64,000 bases of DNA from Butyrivibrio sp. LB2008 (GCF_000621565.1 NZ_JHXZ01000013.1:124001-188000), one strand, 5' to 3'. Counted from the stretch's first letter, positions 15,377 through 24,175 are shown. Program-made: numbers and translations. The notes: generated from the letters alone by a model not told the origin.

Positions 15377-16363
15377 ATGACAGAGAAATACAAAATATAT
15401 CTTTCCGAAGAAACCAGATTAAGACTTATAAACGACGCCGAGCTCTTTGAATTCACCAAGAAGGATGAATCCGTCAATCTCAACGCTTTCTTAAAGACGC
15501 TCATCGTGAATTACTTTGACAGGTACAGACGCGACAGCGAAGCCCTTCTTGATAACATAATGAAAGACCTGACAGGCCTTACATCAATATCAAACAAAGC
15601 CGCCTCTGCCCTTGCGGACAAGATCATAAGTACATATATAAAAGCCGACAACTCGCAGTCAGGCAAGAACTCTGCCCTCACGCTTACCGTCAGCGGCGCT
15701 TCTTATGAAATACTAAAGATAATAGAACTCAATATGCTTAAAGACACTTCGCTCTCACAGTACCTCAAAGATATGTTCAATTCATATCTTTCGATCCCGC
15801 GAAACGAAAGAGAGACAATTATTTTTAAAGATACATATGAAGACATCAACAAAGCACTTGAAGCTCACAAAGTACTCACGTTCGCATCAACTTATTCGGA
15901 ACGCAAATATGCTTTTGCCGTTGAACCATATATGATTGCACCTTCAAAAGAGGAACAGTGCAATTACCTGCTCTGCAGGGACATCAACACCCGTACTCCC
16001 AGAACTTTCAGGATATCCAGGATGCGAAATGTGTTCATAACATCCGATGAATTTAATATCGATGAAGAATTGGAAAAAGAACTCCGAGAAAAAGCCACAC
16101 GTACTCCTCATTCAGTATCGCCAAATGTACAGGCCGTTGTGCGCCTTAGCCAAAGCGGAACAAGACTGTTTAAAGTCATAACAAAAAACAGGCCAATCGC
16201 ATCGAAAATAGAAGGTAATCTCTATTACTTCGACTGGCCTGCATTACAGCTTGAAGAATATTTTAGACGATTCGGAAGGGACGCTGTTGTCATAAAACCT
16301 GCTTCCCTCAAAGAAAAAATACGCAAATACTATTACTATGCCTTTAAAGAATACAATAAGTAA
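15377..16363 (+). CDS. RHH-WYL domain transcriptional regulator
   Basis: The 328-residue protein starts at the ATG at 15377 (AGAGG upstream). The N-terminal part (KYKIYLSEETRLRLINDAELFEF...VNLNAFLKTLIVNYFDRY) looks like a ribbon-helix-helix DNA-binding region. Residues about 175-230 form a WYL-type domain (YAFAVEPYMIAPSKEEQCNY, RTFRISRMRNVFIT), followed by a WCX-like C-terminus. WYL domains sense ligands, in several cases nucleic-acid fragments. The gene is divergent from the Y RNA/rsr/rtcB unit and shares its control region, so it probably regulates that unit (inference). Confidence 0.82.
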   Translation: MTEKYKIYLSEETRLRLINDAELFEFTKKDESVNLNAFLKTLIVNYFDRYRRDSEALLDNIMKDLTGLTSISNKAASALADKIISTYIKADNSQSGKNSALTLTVSGASYEILKIIELNMLKDTSLSQYLKDMFNSYLSIPRNERETIIFKDTYEDINKALEAHKVLTFASTYSERKYAFAVEPYMIAPSKEEQCNYLLCRDINTRTPRTFRISRMRNVFITSDEFNIDEELEKELREKATRTPHSVSPNVQAVVRLSQSGTRLFKVITKNRPIASKIEGNLYYFDWPALQLEEYFRRFGRDAVVIKPASLKEKIRKYYYYAFKEYNK

Positions 16364-16382
16364 CAAAGCTCATCTTGTGACA

Positions 16383-17150
16383 TTATTTATAGCTTCGCAG
16401 CACATCAAGCCCGAGTAAAAGAGCTTTCTCATGCGAATCTATACCGAAATCTCTGCTGTCATATTCGTGAACGTTAGCAAGAGAATCTGCGGTGAACAGG
16501 AACTGTCCGAATTTCGCACCTCTTTTCCTACTACATGCTGCAAGAGCTGCGCACTCCATCTCAACTACAGAGCAGCCCTCTTCCAGGCGGTAATTTACCA
16601 TATCTTTTGTCTCCCTGAAAAATCCGTCAGTTGTCCAGGTGGTACATTTTACAACAGGAAGATTATGGGCTTTGAAACAATTCTCAATAACGGATACAGG
16701 CTCTTCATCAAGCTCTATATATCTTGAAGCAGGCAGATAATGATATGATGTTCCTTCATCTCTCAGCGCTTTCGTAGGAATCATAAAAGCATTCTCGGGA
16801 ATATCGGCCAGTACACCGCATGAACCTACTGCGATGATTTTTTTGCATCCACAGCTGATAAGGAAATCCAAAAAAGCTGTTGCGGCAGGTGCTCCGATTG
16901 TGGGCTGAACAAGGCATATATCCTCTTTTTCCTCATGAAGGACATAGACATTCACGGTATGTGAAACAGTGATGTACTTCTCTGCAATCTCATCGTTATG
17001 CTCCGCGGCATATCTGTCTACCACATCTCCCAGAAAAGCAACCAGACATTTCTCCGGTAGTTTGAGCCTGCCACTGTCGTGGTTGGGTGTGATCACTTCC
17101 CTCGAATGATCATCATACTCCAGTATCGGTATCTCATTTTTAATTATCAT
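16383..17150 (-). CDS. Nucleoside phosphorylase (uridine/purine type)
   Basis: The 255-residue protein has the nucleoside phosphorylase family I pattern: VQPTIGAPAATAFLDFLI, the phosphate/ribose region KKIIAVGSCGVL, and the ribose-binding signature SVVEMECAALAACSRKRG. These enzymes split nucleosides with phosphate to give the base and ribose 1-phosphate. The DGFFRET segment before the EMECA motif fits the uridine phosphorylase branch. The gene stands alone, converging on the WYL gene with only about 20 bases between stops. Confidence 0.85.
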   Translation of the reverse strand: MIIKNEIPILEYDDHSREVITPNHDSGRLKLPEKCLVAFLGDVVDRYAAEHNDEIAEKYITVSHTVNVYVLHEEKEDICLVQPTIGAPAATAFLDFLISCGCKKIIAVGSCGVLADIPENAFMIPTKALRDEGTSYHYLPASRYIELDEEPVSVIENCFKAHNLPVVKCTTWTTDGFFRETKDMVNYRLEEGCSVVEMECAALAACSRKRGAKFGQFLFTADSLANVHEYDSRDFGIDSHEKALLLGLDVLRSYK

Positions 17151-17390
17151 AATCTCTTCCTTTTTAACGTTATTTTGTAGAAAATATTTATGTATAATTA
17201 TAACCGCTTACACCGTACGTGCAAATAACTTGTTTTTCCGTAGCTATATAAATTAAAAATCAATTAAATATTTATAAATATACGTTTTTCAGACTCTTTT
17301 CGTTGTAAAATCTTAATTGACCCCTTTATCGGGATAATTTCTTTTTTTCCGTAAAAACAGTTTTTTCATGAGTTCTTCATGGAGGTGCTT

Positions 17391-19436
17391 ATGGCGGCAA
17401 ATTCTAAGGTTAACATCAAAAAGCAAAGCAATGAGATCAGTTTTAAAGACAGTATCAAGACAAAACTGATTGCCATCTTACTTGCAGTTGCGGCAATCCC
17501 TCTAATCATCGCAGTAATCGTAAGCTACAAGACATCTACAGGAAAAGCAAAGGATGATGCTTTGAAACTTCTTAATTCAGATGCGAAAGTAGTTGCCGGT
17601 CAATTCTCAACAATTGTCCAGCAAAATCTCATCGCGCTTCAAACCTGCGCTTCCGCGCAAAGCACCATAGATTATCTAAAGACCTTTAATCAGAGCGGTG
17701 CAGATAAGAAAAGAGAACTGATTCTGGCGCAGATGGATCAGATCAACACAAATATTAATGACGGAAACCTCAACTGTATTCTGTCTATCGAGAGTGGTGA
17801 TCAGCTCATAAGAACAGACCGCAAAGAATTCACAAACATCGCAGACAGAGAATATTTCCAGGAATGCTGGGCAACAAAAAGTACCGCCGTTTCAAATATC
17901 GTCATAAGTAAAGCAGCCGGAAACAGAATCACGATCATTATCGTACCTGTTTTTGACCCTTCAACAGGAGAAATGATAGGAACATTGCAGCGAAGCTTTG
18001 ACCTGTCTGTACTTCATAATTTCCTTGCAGAGAACGTTAAGAACGGCTATATCGTTGACAAAGCCGGAACCGTTGCTGCTCATTCGCAATTTGAGATATC
18101 ACCGGAAGATGAGCCCATTGTACATACTGAAGAAGAGTACATGACATCTTCTCTTACAAGCAATACTTTTGATAGCGTGATTGACGGAAAGCTCACCTAT
18201 ACATCATGGGTAAAAGAGCCTGTAACAGGCTTTGTAATCGCTATTTCGGAAACAAATGCCGAGATAATGTCATCTGCAACACGTTCAGCACTCACAGTTA
18301 TCATCCTTGGAATCATCCTCCTTGCAGTTGCATGCGTGATCTCAATTATGATGGCAAAGAGCTTTACAGACCCGATCGCTGCAGTTAACGAGTCGCTCTT
18401 AGCACTTGCCGACGGAAGATTTGTCAAAGTTGAAAAATTTGATGCCAGAAACGATGAGTTCGGCACCATTTCAAAAGCTACAAACTCCGTTATCGGAACC
18501 CTCAACGATATAGTCAGTCATATAAAAGAATCTGCTTCGAGCGTAGGAGTTTCATCCGAAGAACTGTCAGATATGGCAAATCAGATCTCCCAAACTGCCG
18601 AAGACGTTTCAAATGCAGTTCAGGAAATCGCATCGGGTGCAACGCAGCAGGCTGACGAAATCCAGAGCGCTTCCGATAATGTTACCCTTATCGGCGATGC
18701 AGTCAGTGATGTGCAGACATCCACCGGTAACCTTTCAGAGCTTGCCGGCAAGATGAAAGAGGCATCCGAAGTTTCAAGTAAATCGCTGACATCCCTTCAA
18801 ACCTCTTCTGTTGAGATGACAGCAAAGATAGATGATATCGCCAAGACTATTCAGGCAACTCAGGAAGCGGTTGATAACATAAGTGAAAAAGTTGAAGGAA
18901 TTACATCCATCGCAACACAGACCAACCTTCTTTCACTCAATGCATCTATTGAGGCCGCAAGAGCCGGTGAAGCCGGAAAAGGATTCGCTGTCGTTGCGGA
19001 AGAAATCGGAAAACTTGCCGATGATTCAAAGACAATGGCCGATGATATCATGAAAGAAATGAGCACCCTTCTCGATCAGAGTAAAGCTGCAGTTGCCGCT
19101 GCCGAAGATGTAAAGAACGGAAACAACGAGCAGCAGATTGCTATCGGCGAAACTCTCGATGCCGTAAACGGAATGCTCCAGGATATCGGAAGTACCGTCG
19201 GCGGAGTAAAAGACATCTCGAATGGCGCAGACACATGTGCTTCATCCAAGAATGCCGTAGTAGATACCATGAGTGCTCTTTCAGCTATTTCTGAAGAAAA
19301 TGCCGCTTCTTCAGAAGAGACCGGCGCATCCATGCAGGAGCTCTCCGCTACAGTTACTACACTTGCATGCTCAGCCGACAATCTGAAAGATATCGCCGAA
19401 CAACTCAATGAAGAAATTAAATTCTTTAAATCATAA
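17391..19436 (+). CDS. Methyl-accepting chemotaxis protein
   Basis: The 681-residue protein starts at the ATG at 17391, with GGAGG 5 bases upstream; an ATG 12 bases earlier overlaps that site. It has one transmembrane segment near 24-46, an extracellular dCache-type sensor (about 50-290), a second membrane segment ([19 protein letters not shown]), a HAMP linker ([18 protein letters not shown]...) and the cytoplasmic signalling hairpin with the conserved [29 protein letters not shown] tip. It senses a small extracellular ligand and signals to CheA. It has no chemotaxis neighbours and its own strong terminator. Confidence 0.95.
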   Translation: MAANSKVNIKKQSNEISFKDSIKTKLIAILLAVAAIPLIIAVIVSYKTSTGKAKDDALKLLNSDAKVVAGQFSTIVQQNLIALQTCASAQSTIDYLKTFNQSGADKKRELILAQMDQINTNINDGNLNCILSIESGDQLIRTDRKEFTNIADREYFQECWATKSTAVSNIVISKAAGNRITIIIVPVFDPSTGEMIGTLQRSFDLSVLHNFLAENVKNGYIVDKAGTVAAHSQFEISPEDEPIVHTEEEYMTSSLTSNTFDSVIDGKLTYTSWVKEPVTGFVIAISETNAEIMSSATRSALTVIILGIILLAVACVISIMMAKSFTDPIAAVNESLLALADGRFVKVEKFDARNDEFGTISKATNSVIGTLNDIVSHIKESASSVGVSSEELSDMANQISQTAEDVSNAVQEIASGATQQADEIQSASDNVTLIGDAVSDVQTSTGNLSELAGKMKEASEVSSKSLTSLQTSSVEMTAKIDDIAKTIQATQEAVDNISEKVEGITSIATQTNLLSLNASIEAARAGEAGKGFAVVAEEIGKLADDSKTMADDIMKEMSTLLDQSKAAVAAAEDVKNGNNEQQIAIGETLDAVNGMLQDIGSTVGGVKDISNGADTCASSKNAVVDTMSALSAISEENAASSEETGASMQELSATVTTLACSADNLKDIAEQLNEEIKFFKS

Positions 19437-19455
19437 ATCCATCTCAATGCACCAT

Positions 19456-19497
19456 AAAAGGAGACGATCATTCATTACCGATCGTCTCCTTTTCATC
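19456..19497 (+). terminator. Rho-independent terminator of the MCP gene
   Basis: Perfect 14-bp stem: AAAAGGAGACGATC (19456-19469) and GATCGTCTCCTTTT (19480-19493), with a 10-base loop. Confidence 0.92.
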
Positions 19498-19632
19498 AAA
19501 ACTTATGCAAAATAAGTCTTTAAATCATCGCCAACATCTGATATAATCAATCCACTGCACTTTTTTAACTAAATATTGAATAACAGGGAGATCGGAGGAT
19601 TTTCCCATTGTCAATAAATGTCAAATTAAAAA

Positions 19633-19695
19633 AGAAGACTTCCCGCCTGCATTGCGCGCCCACGCAATACAAACGGTCCGTCCTCTTTCGTTTTA
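19633..19695 (-). terminator. Terminator of small XRE gene
   Basis: On the minus strand, AGAGGAC pairs with GTCTTCT (one G-U) outside an inner ATTGCG/CGCAAT hairpin and is followed by TTTTTT. It lies about 20 bases after the XRE stop. Confidence 0.6.
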
Positions 19696-19712
19696 TGCAA
19701 TATGCAAGAATA

Positions 19713-19967
19713 TTAAGCGCATCTTCTTGCTCTTGCGTTTACATTTAGTACGATAATGTCCTCCATAGATACTTCAAAAATCATTGCAAGCGCAATAAGG
19801 TTATCAATGGTCGGCATTGCTGCACCATGCTGCCATTTGTAGATTGCCTGTGGGGTTGCAAAACCAAATAAGCTCTGCAATTCTTTAACAGTCAATCCTG
19901 CTGCCTTTCTTAACCTCGCAATATTTCTCCCTGTAGCCGCCATATCTATGGAAGGCATTGTAATCAT
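19713..19967 (-). CDS. Small XRE-family DNA-binding protein
   Basis: The 84-residue protein is an almost bare helix-turn-helix domain: MAATGRNIARLRKAAGLTVKELQSLFGFATPQAIYKWQHGAAMPTIDNLIALAMIFEVSMEDII. The start at 19967 has AGGAGG 5 bases upstream. Proteins of this kind are common solitary regulators in Lachnospiraceae. The upstream region carries the hexamer pair GGTACC/GGTGCC (20006-20025), a likely operator. The target genes are unknown. Confidence 0.82.
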   Translation of the reverse strand: MITMPSIDMAATGRNIARLRKAAGLTVKELQSLFGFATPQAIYKWQHGAAMPTIDNLIALAMIFEVSMEDIIVLNVNARARRCA

Positions 19968-20005
19968 CTCGTCCTCCTATTCCGGCATCCTAATAGATAG
20001 GAGTT

Positions 20006-20025
20006 GGTACCCCATTATCGGTGCC
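20006..20025 (-). promoter_or_regulatory. Candidate operator upstream of XRE gene
   Basis: GGTACC and GGTGCC separated by 8 bases, about 40 bases upstream of the XRE start. The spacing of about 14 bases centre to centre and the near-palindromic hexamers suggest a dimer-binding site. Confidence 0.4.
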
Positions 20026-20052
20026 TTAGTGTATTAAAAAAAATGAGTATTA

Positions 20053-20340
20053 TTATGTCAATGGATTATGTTTTACAGTTTCTCTGAGTCCATATATGAT
20101 GTCCTCCAAGTCCGTGTATGTCATAGGTTTCTTTTGTTCAATGTATTTCATTTTCCAACTATGTTTTTTGATATGATCCAAAAGCTTTCCACTACCAAAC
20201 TCTATTAGAATCAGCACTTTCTCTCTACAAATGGGCCGCTGTTGCGCCCGCTTCCATAATCACTCCACCTGTCTCAATATAATTATGTATAGCACGAAAA
20301 CTTTTTGTCTGAATTCATTTCCGATATCACTAACCAGCAA
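20053..20340 (-). pseudogene. Decayed second rtcB (C-terminal remnant)
   Basis: Translation on the minus strand gives pieces in different frames that match the intact RtcB here. FRAIHNYIETGGVIM then EAGATAAHL corresponds to FHTIHNYIDTEEMIL and RKGSIAAHE. REKVLILIE matches GEKVLIPIN. PMTYTDLEDIIYGLRETV before the stop matches PMAYKSLDDIIDVIKESV. A stop follows AAHL, the frame shifts, and the segment with the catalytic His (SAPHGAGRILSR) is missing. The first two thirds of the gene are gone. This is therefore a fossil of another, diverged rtcB and cannot be active. Confidence 0.8.
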
Positions 20341-20689
20341 CCAAGTTGTTTTAACGCCTTTTCTCTTTCATTGTTTCATTCACACGTATCGTCTGACTGA
20401 CGGCCGATATATATAAAATATACGCACACATCCGATTTAGGTGCAGCCAATTAAGGAACTGATCTACCTGTAAGAAATGTTTGTGGTTCCTTTGGCGCAA
20501 CCGTTATCGGATCAACGCCGGTTATGATATTCAGTTGTATAGCCTATGTCCTTGGATAATCACATATCCGTCCTGTCTGCATTTTTATCTCGTCTTTGAC
20601 TATCCTTGAATAACAAAGGCTTTACTATATCTCCTTTCACCTTGATCACTCAATCAACATTCATTGTTCAATATAATTACATTGAACAG
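20341..20689. other. Intergenic region with decayed coding sequence
   Basis: No intact gene is seen in these 349 bases. Short open stretches on the minus strand read like protein (for example IITGVDPITVAPKEPQTF, ending in a stop), suggesting further gene remnants between the tRNA-like gene and the rtcB fossil. Their origin was not recognised. Confidence 0.35.
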
Positions 20690-20771
20690 TACACGAGGCG
20701 GGATTCGAACCCACATGCATCTCTGCGCCTGATATTAAGGTCAGGCCGCGAACCGTCTTCGCGACTCGTGC
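20690..20771 (-). tRNA. tRNA-Leu(UAA)-like gene with 8-base anticodon loop
   Basis: The minus strand folds as a class II tRNA: 7-bp acceptor GCACGAG/CTCGTGT, D-arm GCGA-AGACGGT-TCGC with GG, a variable arm GCA-GAGA-TGC, T-arm GTGGG-TTCGAAT-CCCGC, and discriminator A. The anticodon arm is unusual: GCCTGA/TCAGGC (6 bp) holds an 8-base loop CCTTAATA. The most natural anticodon reading is UAA (Leu), with one extra base on the 5' side. CCA is not encoded. It may be a pseudo-tRNA, a decoding variant or, given the nearby rtcB fossil, a tRNA mimic belonging to an RNA-repair locus. Confidence 0.6.
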
Positions 20772-20819
20772 TTCGCATCCATATCGGAGCGTTTATATAG
20801 GGAAGTAAACTTGTAAGGT

Positions 20820-20950
20820 AGAACAAAGAGTCGCTCGCGACTCTTTGCGCGCCGATGCGCGCAAGCTTTAGCTTGCATAATACTTCTGCGCATCGGTCGC
20901 ATCCATAGCGGAGCGTTTTTTATTTGATAGGATTTTCCTATCAAATAAAA
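20820..20950. repeat. 131-bp multi-hairpin element, copy 1
   Basis: The element contains AAAGAGTCGC/GCGACTCTTT (2-base loop), an outer CCGATGCGC/GCGCATCGG stem around GCAAGC-TTTA-GCTTGC, and a final hairpin TATTTGATAGGA/TCCTATCAAATA. It is about 93 percent identical to copy 2 at 52683-52813. An extra partial unit (CGCATCCATATCGGAGCG) lies at 20774-20791 next to the tRNA-like gene. A separate strong hairpin follows at 20951-20981. Confidence 0.9.
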
Positions 20951-20981
20951 AACCGCTTGCCTTCATACAAGGCAAGCGGTT
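20951..20981. terminator. Terminator-like hairpin next to element copy 1
   Basis: Perfect 13-bp arms AACCGCTTGCCTT (20951-20963) and AAGGCAAGCGGTT (20969-20981) with a 5-base loop, flanked by A-rich and T-containing sequence. Confidence 0.75.
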
Positions 20982-21013
20982 TGCTTATCATGATCTATAT
21001 GCTTTGATTCTTA

Positions 21014-21130
21014 TTATTGAACCTCTGCTGAAATAACATCATCTCGCATCTGCTTTGTCTTATATGAATGCACGAAAGAAAATCCCCACTCGAATCGTTT
21101 AACGAATGATGATTTTTTAAAGGCTTTCAT
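21014..21130 (-). CDS. Possible 38-residue basic peptide
   Basis: A short open frame from ATG (21130) encodes MKAFKKSSFVKRFEWGFSFV followed by HSYKTKQMRDDVISAEVQ. Composition is protein-like, but no ribosome binding site is visible and no family is recognised. A terminator-like hairpin follows at 20951-20981. It may be a gene remnant. Confidence 0.25.
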   Translation of the reverse strand: MKAFKKSSFVKRFEWGFSFVHSYKTKQMRDDVISAEVQ

Positions 21131-21446
21131 ATTTTTTTTGCAGAACATGCGATTAGTTGTCACTCTTTAATCTTTTCCTTTCTCAAAGCTTTTTATTAAG
21201 CTCCGTTTCTAACTTATGTTGGTATGATAACATCATTTATCGTAGCTGTCATTATACCCGTGGTATAAATCACCAAATCTTCATACTTTTCGCGGCATCG
21301 TGTTATGCAGATTCCGCAAAATCCCCGAGTATAACAGATTATTTCCTTCATCTCTTCATATTGTTACTTTTAGATTAACAAATCTGCTAATATATTTACT
21401 GTATGAAGAAAGAGGTATTTGGGGACTAAATGGAGGAAGAAACAGT

Positions 21447-23522
21447 ATGAAAAGATTTTCAAAACGCATCGGCTCACTCCTTACAGGTATAGCCATGTTT
21501 GCGTGCTCTTTGTATATAATGCCGCCTGTTACGGCACATGCAGAGGCAACATCACCCGAATCAGGTAAGTGTTATTACCTTAAGAATAAAAATAGCGGAA
21601 TGTATCTGACAGTCGAAAATGATTCAGCATCCAACGCCGCTAATGTAATTCAATCAAAAGGCACAGGTTCACGCGGCCAGAAATGGATCCTTGAGCAAAA
21701 CAGTTCAGGCTCTTATCGCCTGCATCCCGCAACAGACATGTCTGGCGGTATGTCTCTTGATGTAGCATACGGTTCATCAAAGGATGCGACCAATGTCCAG
21801 ATTTATTCAAACAACGGCGCTGCGGCACAGAACTTCAAGTTCGTCGAGGCAGATTCCAAGAAAGGCTACTACATAACAACAGAAGCTTCAGGTTTTTCAT
21901 CCGTTCTTGATGTAAACAGAAAGAGCAAAGAATCGGGAGCAAATGTTCAGCAGTACAGAAATCTCAAGCAGAGCAATCAGATCTGGTACTTTGAACAGAC
22001 AGATATGCCTTCAGGCGGATCACAGAAAGCTCAACCCGGCAATAATAGCAGCAGCCAGGGTAACAGCTCCGTCAATCCACAGCCTGCGAACCCGAAGCCC
22101 GAAAATAACAATTCAAATAATCAGGCAAATAATCAGAACCAAACTTCCAATTACAGACCGGATTCATCATATCCTCAGCAGCAGATGCAACTTCAGAACT
22201 GCTCTGACGGCGGCAATGTAACAGCAAACGGAGGCGCTCTCACAACAAGCAATTCCACTGCCGCAAATGCCAGATGGATTCTTGATTATGTAAGTAACAA
22301 CACATTCAGGATCATAAGTGCAGCAGACGGAACGAGCCTTACACAGGCAAACGGTTCTGTTTCCACAGCACCTGTATCTTCTGATAACAACGCGCAGTTC
22401 TGGACAATCAGTTCCATTAAAAAAGATGCAAACGGCATTCCTCTTAACTATAAGATCGAAAGTCAGGCAAATAACAACCTTGCACTTACTCTTTCAGGAA
22501 ACAGTTACAGCCTCAGCTCTTTTAACGGATCTGCAGCGCAGTGCTTCAGACTTAATTCATACGGCGCAGAAGGCTTTGCCGGTTACTGCCTCGATATGAG
22601 CAAAAGAGAAAAAGCTTCCGTTACTGGCGGCGTTCTCGGACAGGTTGTAAAAGCAAATAACCTTTCGGATCTTCAGCGTTATGCTTCAGGTTCTACTCCG
22701 TATACCATTGTAATAAGCAGTGATATATCAGCAAACTCTCTTACAAAGGTTTCGGTAGGATCAAACAAGACCTTCGTTGGTTCTTACAACGCACATACGC
22801 TTAACAATATACACTTTAGAAACATTTCCGCTTCCGGAAACAACATTTATAAGAACATCACTTTTGCGCACTCTGTAAACATCAATGACAACGATGATAT
22901 TCAGATGTATATAACAGACGGAAACAATTTCTGGCTCGATCACTGTTCATGGACAGGTCATGACATGGGAAAAGACGGAAACATACACGGAAATGACAAA
23001 GATAAGTTTGTCTATGTGGGACTTAAGTCAAACTTCGTATCAATTACAGGCTGTTACTTCGGAGGACATAAATATGGTCTCATCCTCGGTTATCCCGAAG
23101 AGAACGGTTCTCCCACATATAACGGATATCCTTGCATGACTATATGCAACAGCTACTTTAACGGTACTCAGACAAGAGCACCGGGACTTATGAGATACGG
23201 TTATTTCCACTGCTACAATAACTTTGTTTACAACTTCAATATCGGATATACACCTTATACAAACTGCAATATCTTCTCAGAGAACAACTACTTTGACAAA
23301 GGAAGAGATTCAGGCGGCGTAGTAAATGATATGGGAAGAGGAAACTTTACAGACAGTGGTTCTGTTCTTTCTTCAGACGTATCAAGACTTAGCATCGGCG
23401 GATGCAGCTGGAGGCCTTCATCCAACTACGGATACAAAGCCCGCAATGCAGCAGATGCCAAAGCATGGGCTACAAGCAACGCAGGTTCAAAGAACTCTCC
23501 TTTGGTATATGCAATTGATTAA
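21447..23522 (+). CDS. Secreted PL1 pectate lyase with ricin-type lectin domains
   Basis: The 691-residue protein starts at the ATG at 21447, with GGAGGAAG upstream. It has a signal peptide (SKRIGSLLTGIAMFACSLYIM, cut near AHA-EA). Next is a ricin-B-like carbohydrate-binding domain (about 40-185; QKWILEQN and QIWYFEQ mark its repeats), an Asn/Gln/Pro-rich linker, and a second ricin-like region (about 245-375; ARWILDYV, AQFWTISS). The catalytic PL1 beta-helix follows (about 385-690), with NFWLDHCSW and the catalytic RAPGLMRYGYFHCYNNF signature (R-x-P-x2-R-x-G-x2-H-x2-NN). It cleaves pectate outside the cell by beta-elimination. Confidence 0.93.
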   Translation: MKRFSKRIGSLLTGIAMFACSLYIMPPVTAHAEATSPESGKCYYLKNKNSGMYLTVENDSASNAANVIQSKGTGSRGQKWILEQNSSGSYRLHPATDMSGGMSLDVAYGSSKDATNVQIYSNNGAAAQNFKFVEADSKKGYYITTEASGFSSVLDVNRKSKESGANVQQYRNLKQSNQIWYFEQTDMPSGGSQKAQPGNNSSSQGNSSVNPQPANPKPENNNSNNQANNQNQTSNYRPDSSYPQQQMQLQNCSDGGNVTANGGALTTSNSTAANARWILDYVSNNTFRIISAADGTSLTQANGSVSTAPVSSDNNAQFWTISSIKKDANGIPLNYKIESQANNNLALTLSGNSYSLSSFNGSAAQCFRLNSYGAEGFAGYCLDMSKREKASVTGGVLGQVVKANNLSDLQRYASGSTPYTIVISSDISANSLTKVSVGSNKTFVGSYNAHTLNNIHFRNISASGNNIYKNITFAHSVNINDNDDIQMYITDGNNFWLDHCSWTGHDMGKDGNIHGNDKDKFVYVGLKSNFVSITGCYFGGHKYGLILGYPEENGSPTYNGYPCMTICNSYFNGTQTRAPGLMRYGYFHCYNNFVYNFNIGYTPYTNCNIFSENNYFDKGRDSGGVVNDMGRGNFTDSGSVLSSDVSRLSIGGCSWRPSSNYGYKARNAADAKAWATSNAGSKNSPLVYAID

Positions 23523-23546
23523 GCAAATATATTTAAGCAAGAAAAT

Positions 23547-23570
23547 GGGGGCTGTCATCGACAGCCCCTT
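23547..23570. terminator. Convergent terminator pel / ter operon
   Basis: GGGGCTGTC-ATC-GACAGCCCC (23548-23568), followed by TT. It is placed between two stops facing each other. Confidence 0.8.
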
Positions 23571-23584
23571 AATTCATGCTTATA

Positions 23585-24175
23585 TTAAATACTAATGTTA
23601 GTAAACATCTCTTCTCTGGTTTTTACATTTTTAAGTTCTATCACATCAGGCTCATACTTCCAGCCTTCAGCCTGCCTTACAAGTGTACCTACCTGTATTG
23701 CGCGTTCGCCGATTCCGATAAGACTAAACTCACCGATACTGTCACCTGTCTGCGAATTGATCATATCGATCCGCATATGCTCAAGTTTACCAAGCTTCAA
23801 CTGCTTTTTGGGCTCTTTTAAAAGATCCAAAGTAAACACGATCGCTTTCGTTTCAGGTGACATCTTACTAAAGTCTATATCGATATTCTCGACACAGTTC
23901 TGAGCGTCATCACCTTTGTTATCGCCACCGTGAACTATGCTTCCGTCATCCGAAACAAGCTTCTCGTAATTTACGCATTTACAAGCTTTAGCTTCTCCGG
24001 AATTCTCTTCGATAATGTATGCCGATGCATCGCAATCCACAGAATGGTCGTTCTTTTCAAGCAATCCGTTTATCAATCCGCCTGAGCGCTGTTTGCCGTA
24101 CTGCTCCCAGAAAAACCTGATCGTAATAGGATAGCTTCCGTCAATAATGATTTCTTTTCCAACACGTTTCTTCAT
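23585..24175 (-). CDS. Divergent TerD-like protein
   Basis: The 196-residue protein has the TerD core: VDCDASAYIIEE, NYEKLVSDDGSIVHGGDN, NIDIDFSKMSPETKAIVFTL and IDMINSQTGDSIGEFSL. Compared with the three TerD proteins upstream, the N-terminal strand is changed (KEIIIDGSYPITIRFFWEQYG) and some Ca2+-ligand Asp positions are altered, so it is a separate branch. It is the last gene of the ter operon and its ATG overlaps the HAD phosphatase stop by four bases. Confidence 0.8.
   Translation of the reverse strand: MKKRVGKEIIIDGSYPITIRFFWEQYGKQRSGGLINGLLEKNDHSVDCDASAYIIEENSGEAKACKCVNYEKLVSDDGSIVHGGDNKGDDAQNCVENIDIDFSKMSPETKAIVFTLDLLKEPKKQLKLGKLEHMRIDMINSQTGDSIGEFSLIGIGERAIQVGTLVRQAEGWKYEPDVIELKNVKTREEMFTNISI

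Noticed and set aside
17281..17350. Sigma-28 promoter for the chemoreceptor
   Set aside because: TAAA and CGGGATAA are present, but the spacing is about 20 bases instead of 15.
20741..20944. A 67-codon open frame across the tRNA-like gene and the hairpin element
   Set aside because: It runs through structured RNA sequence, has no ribosome binding site and no protein-like pattern.
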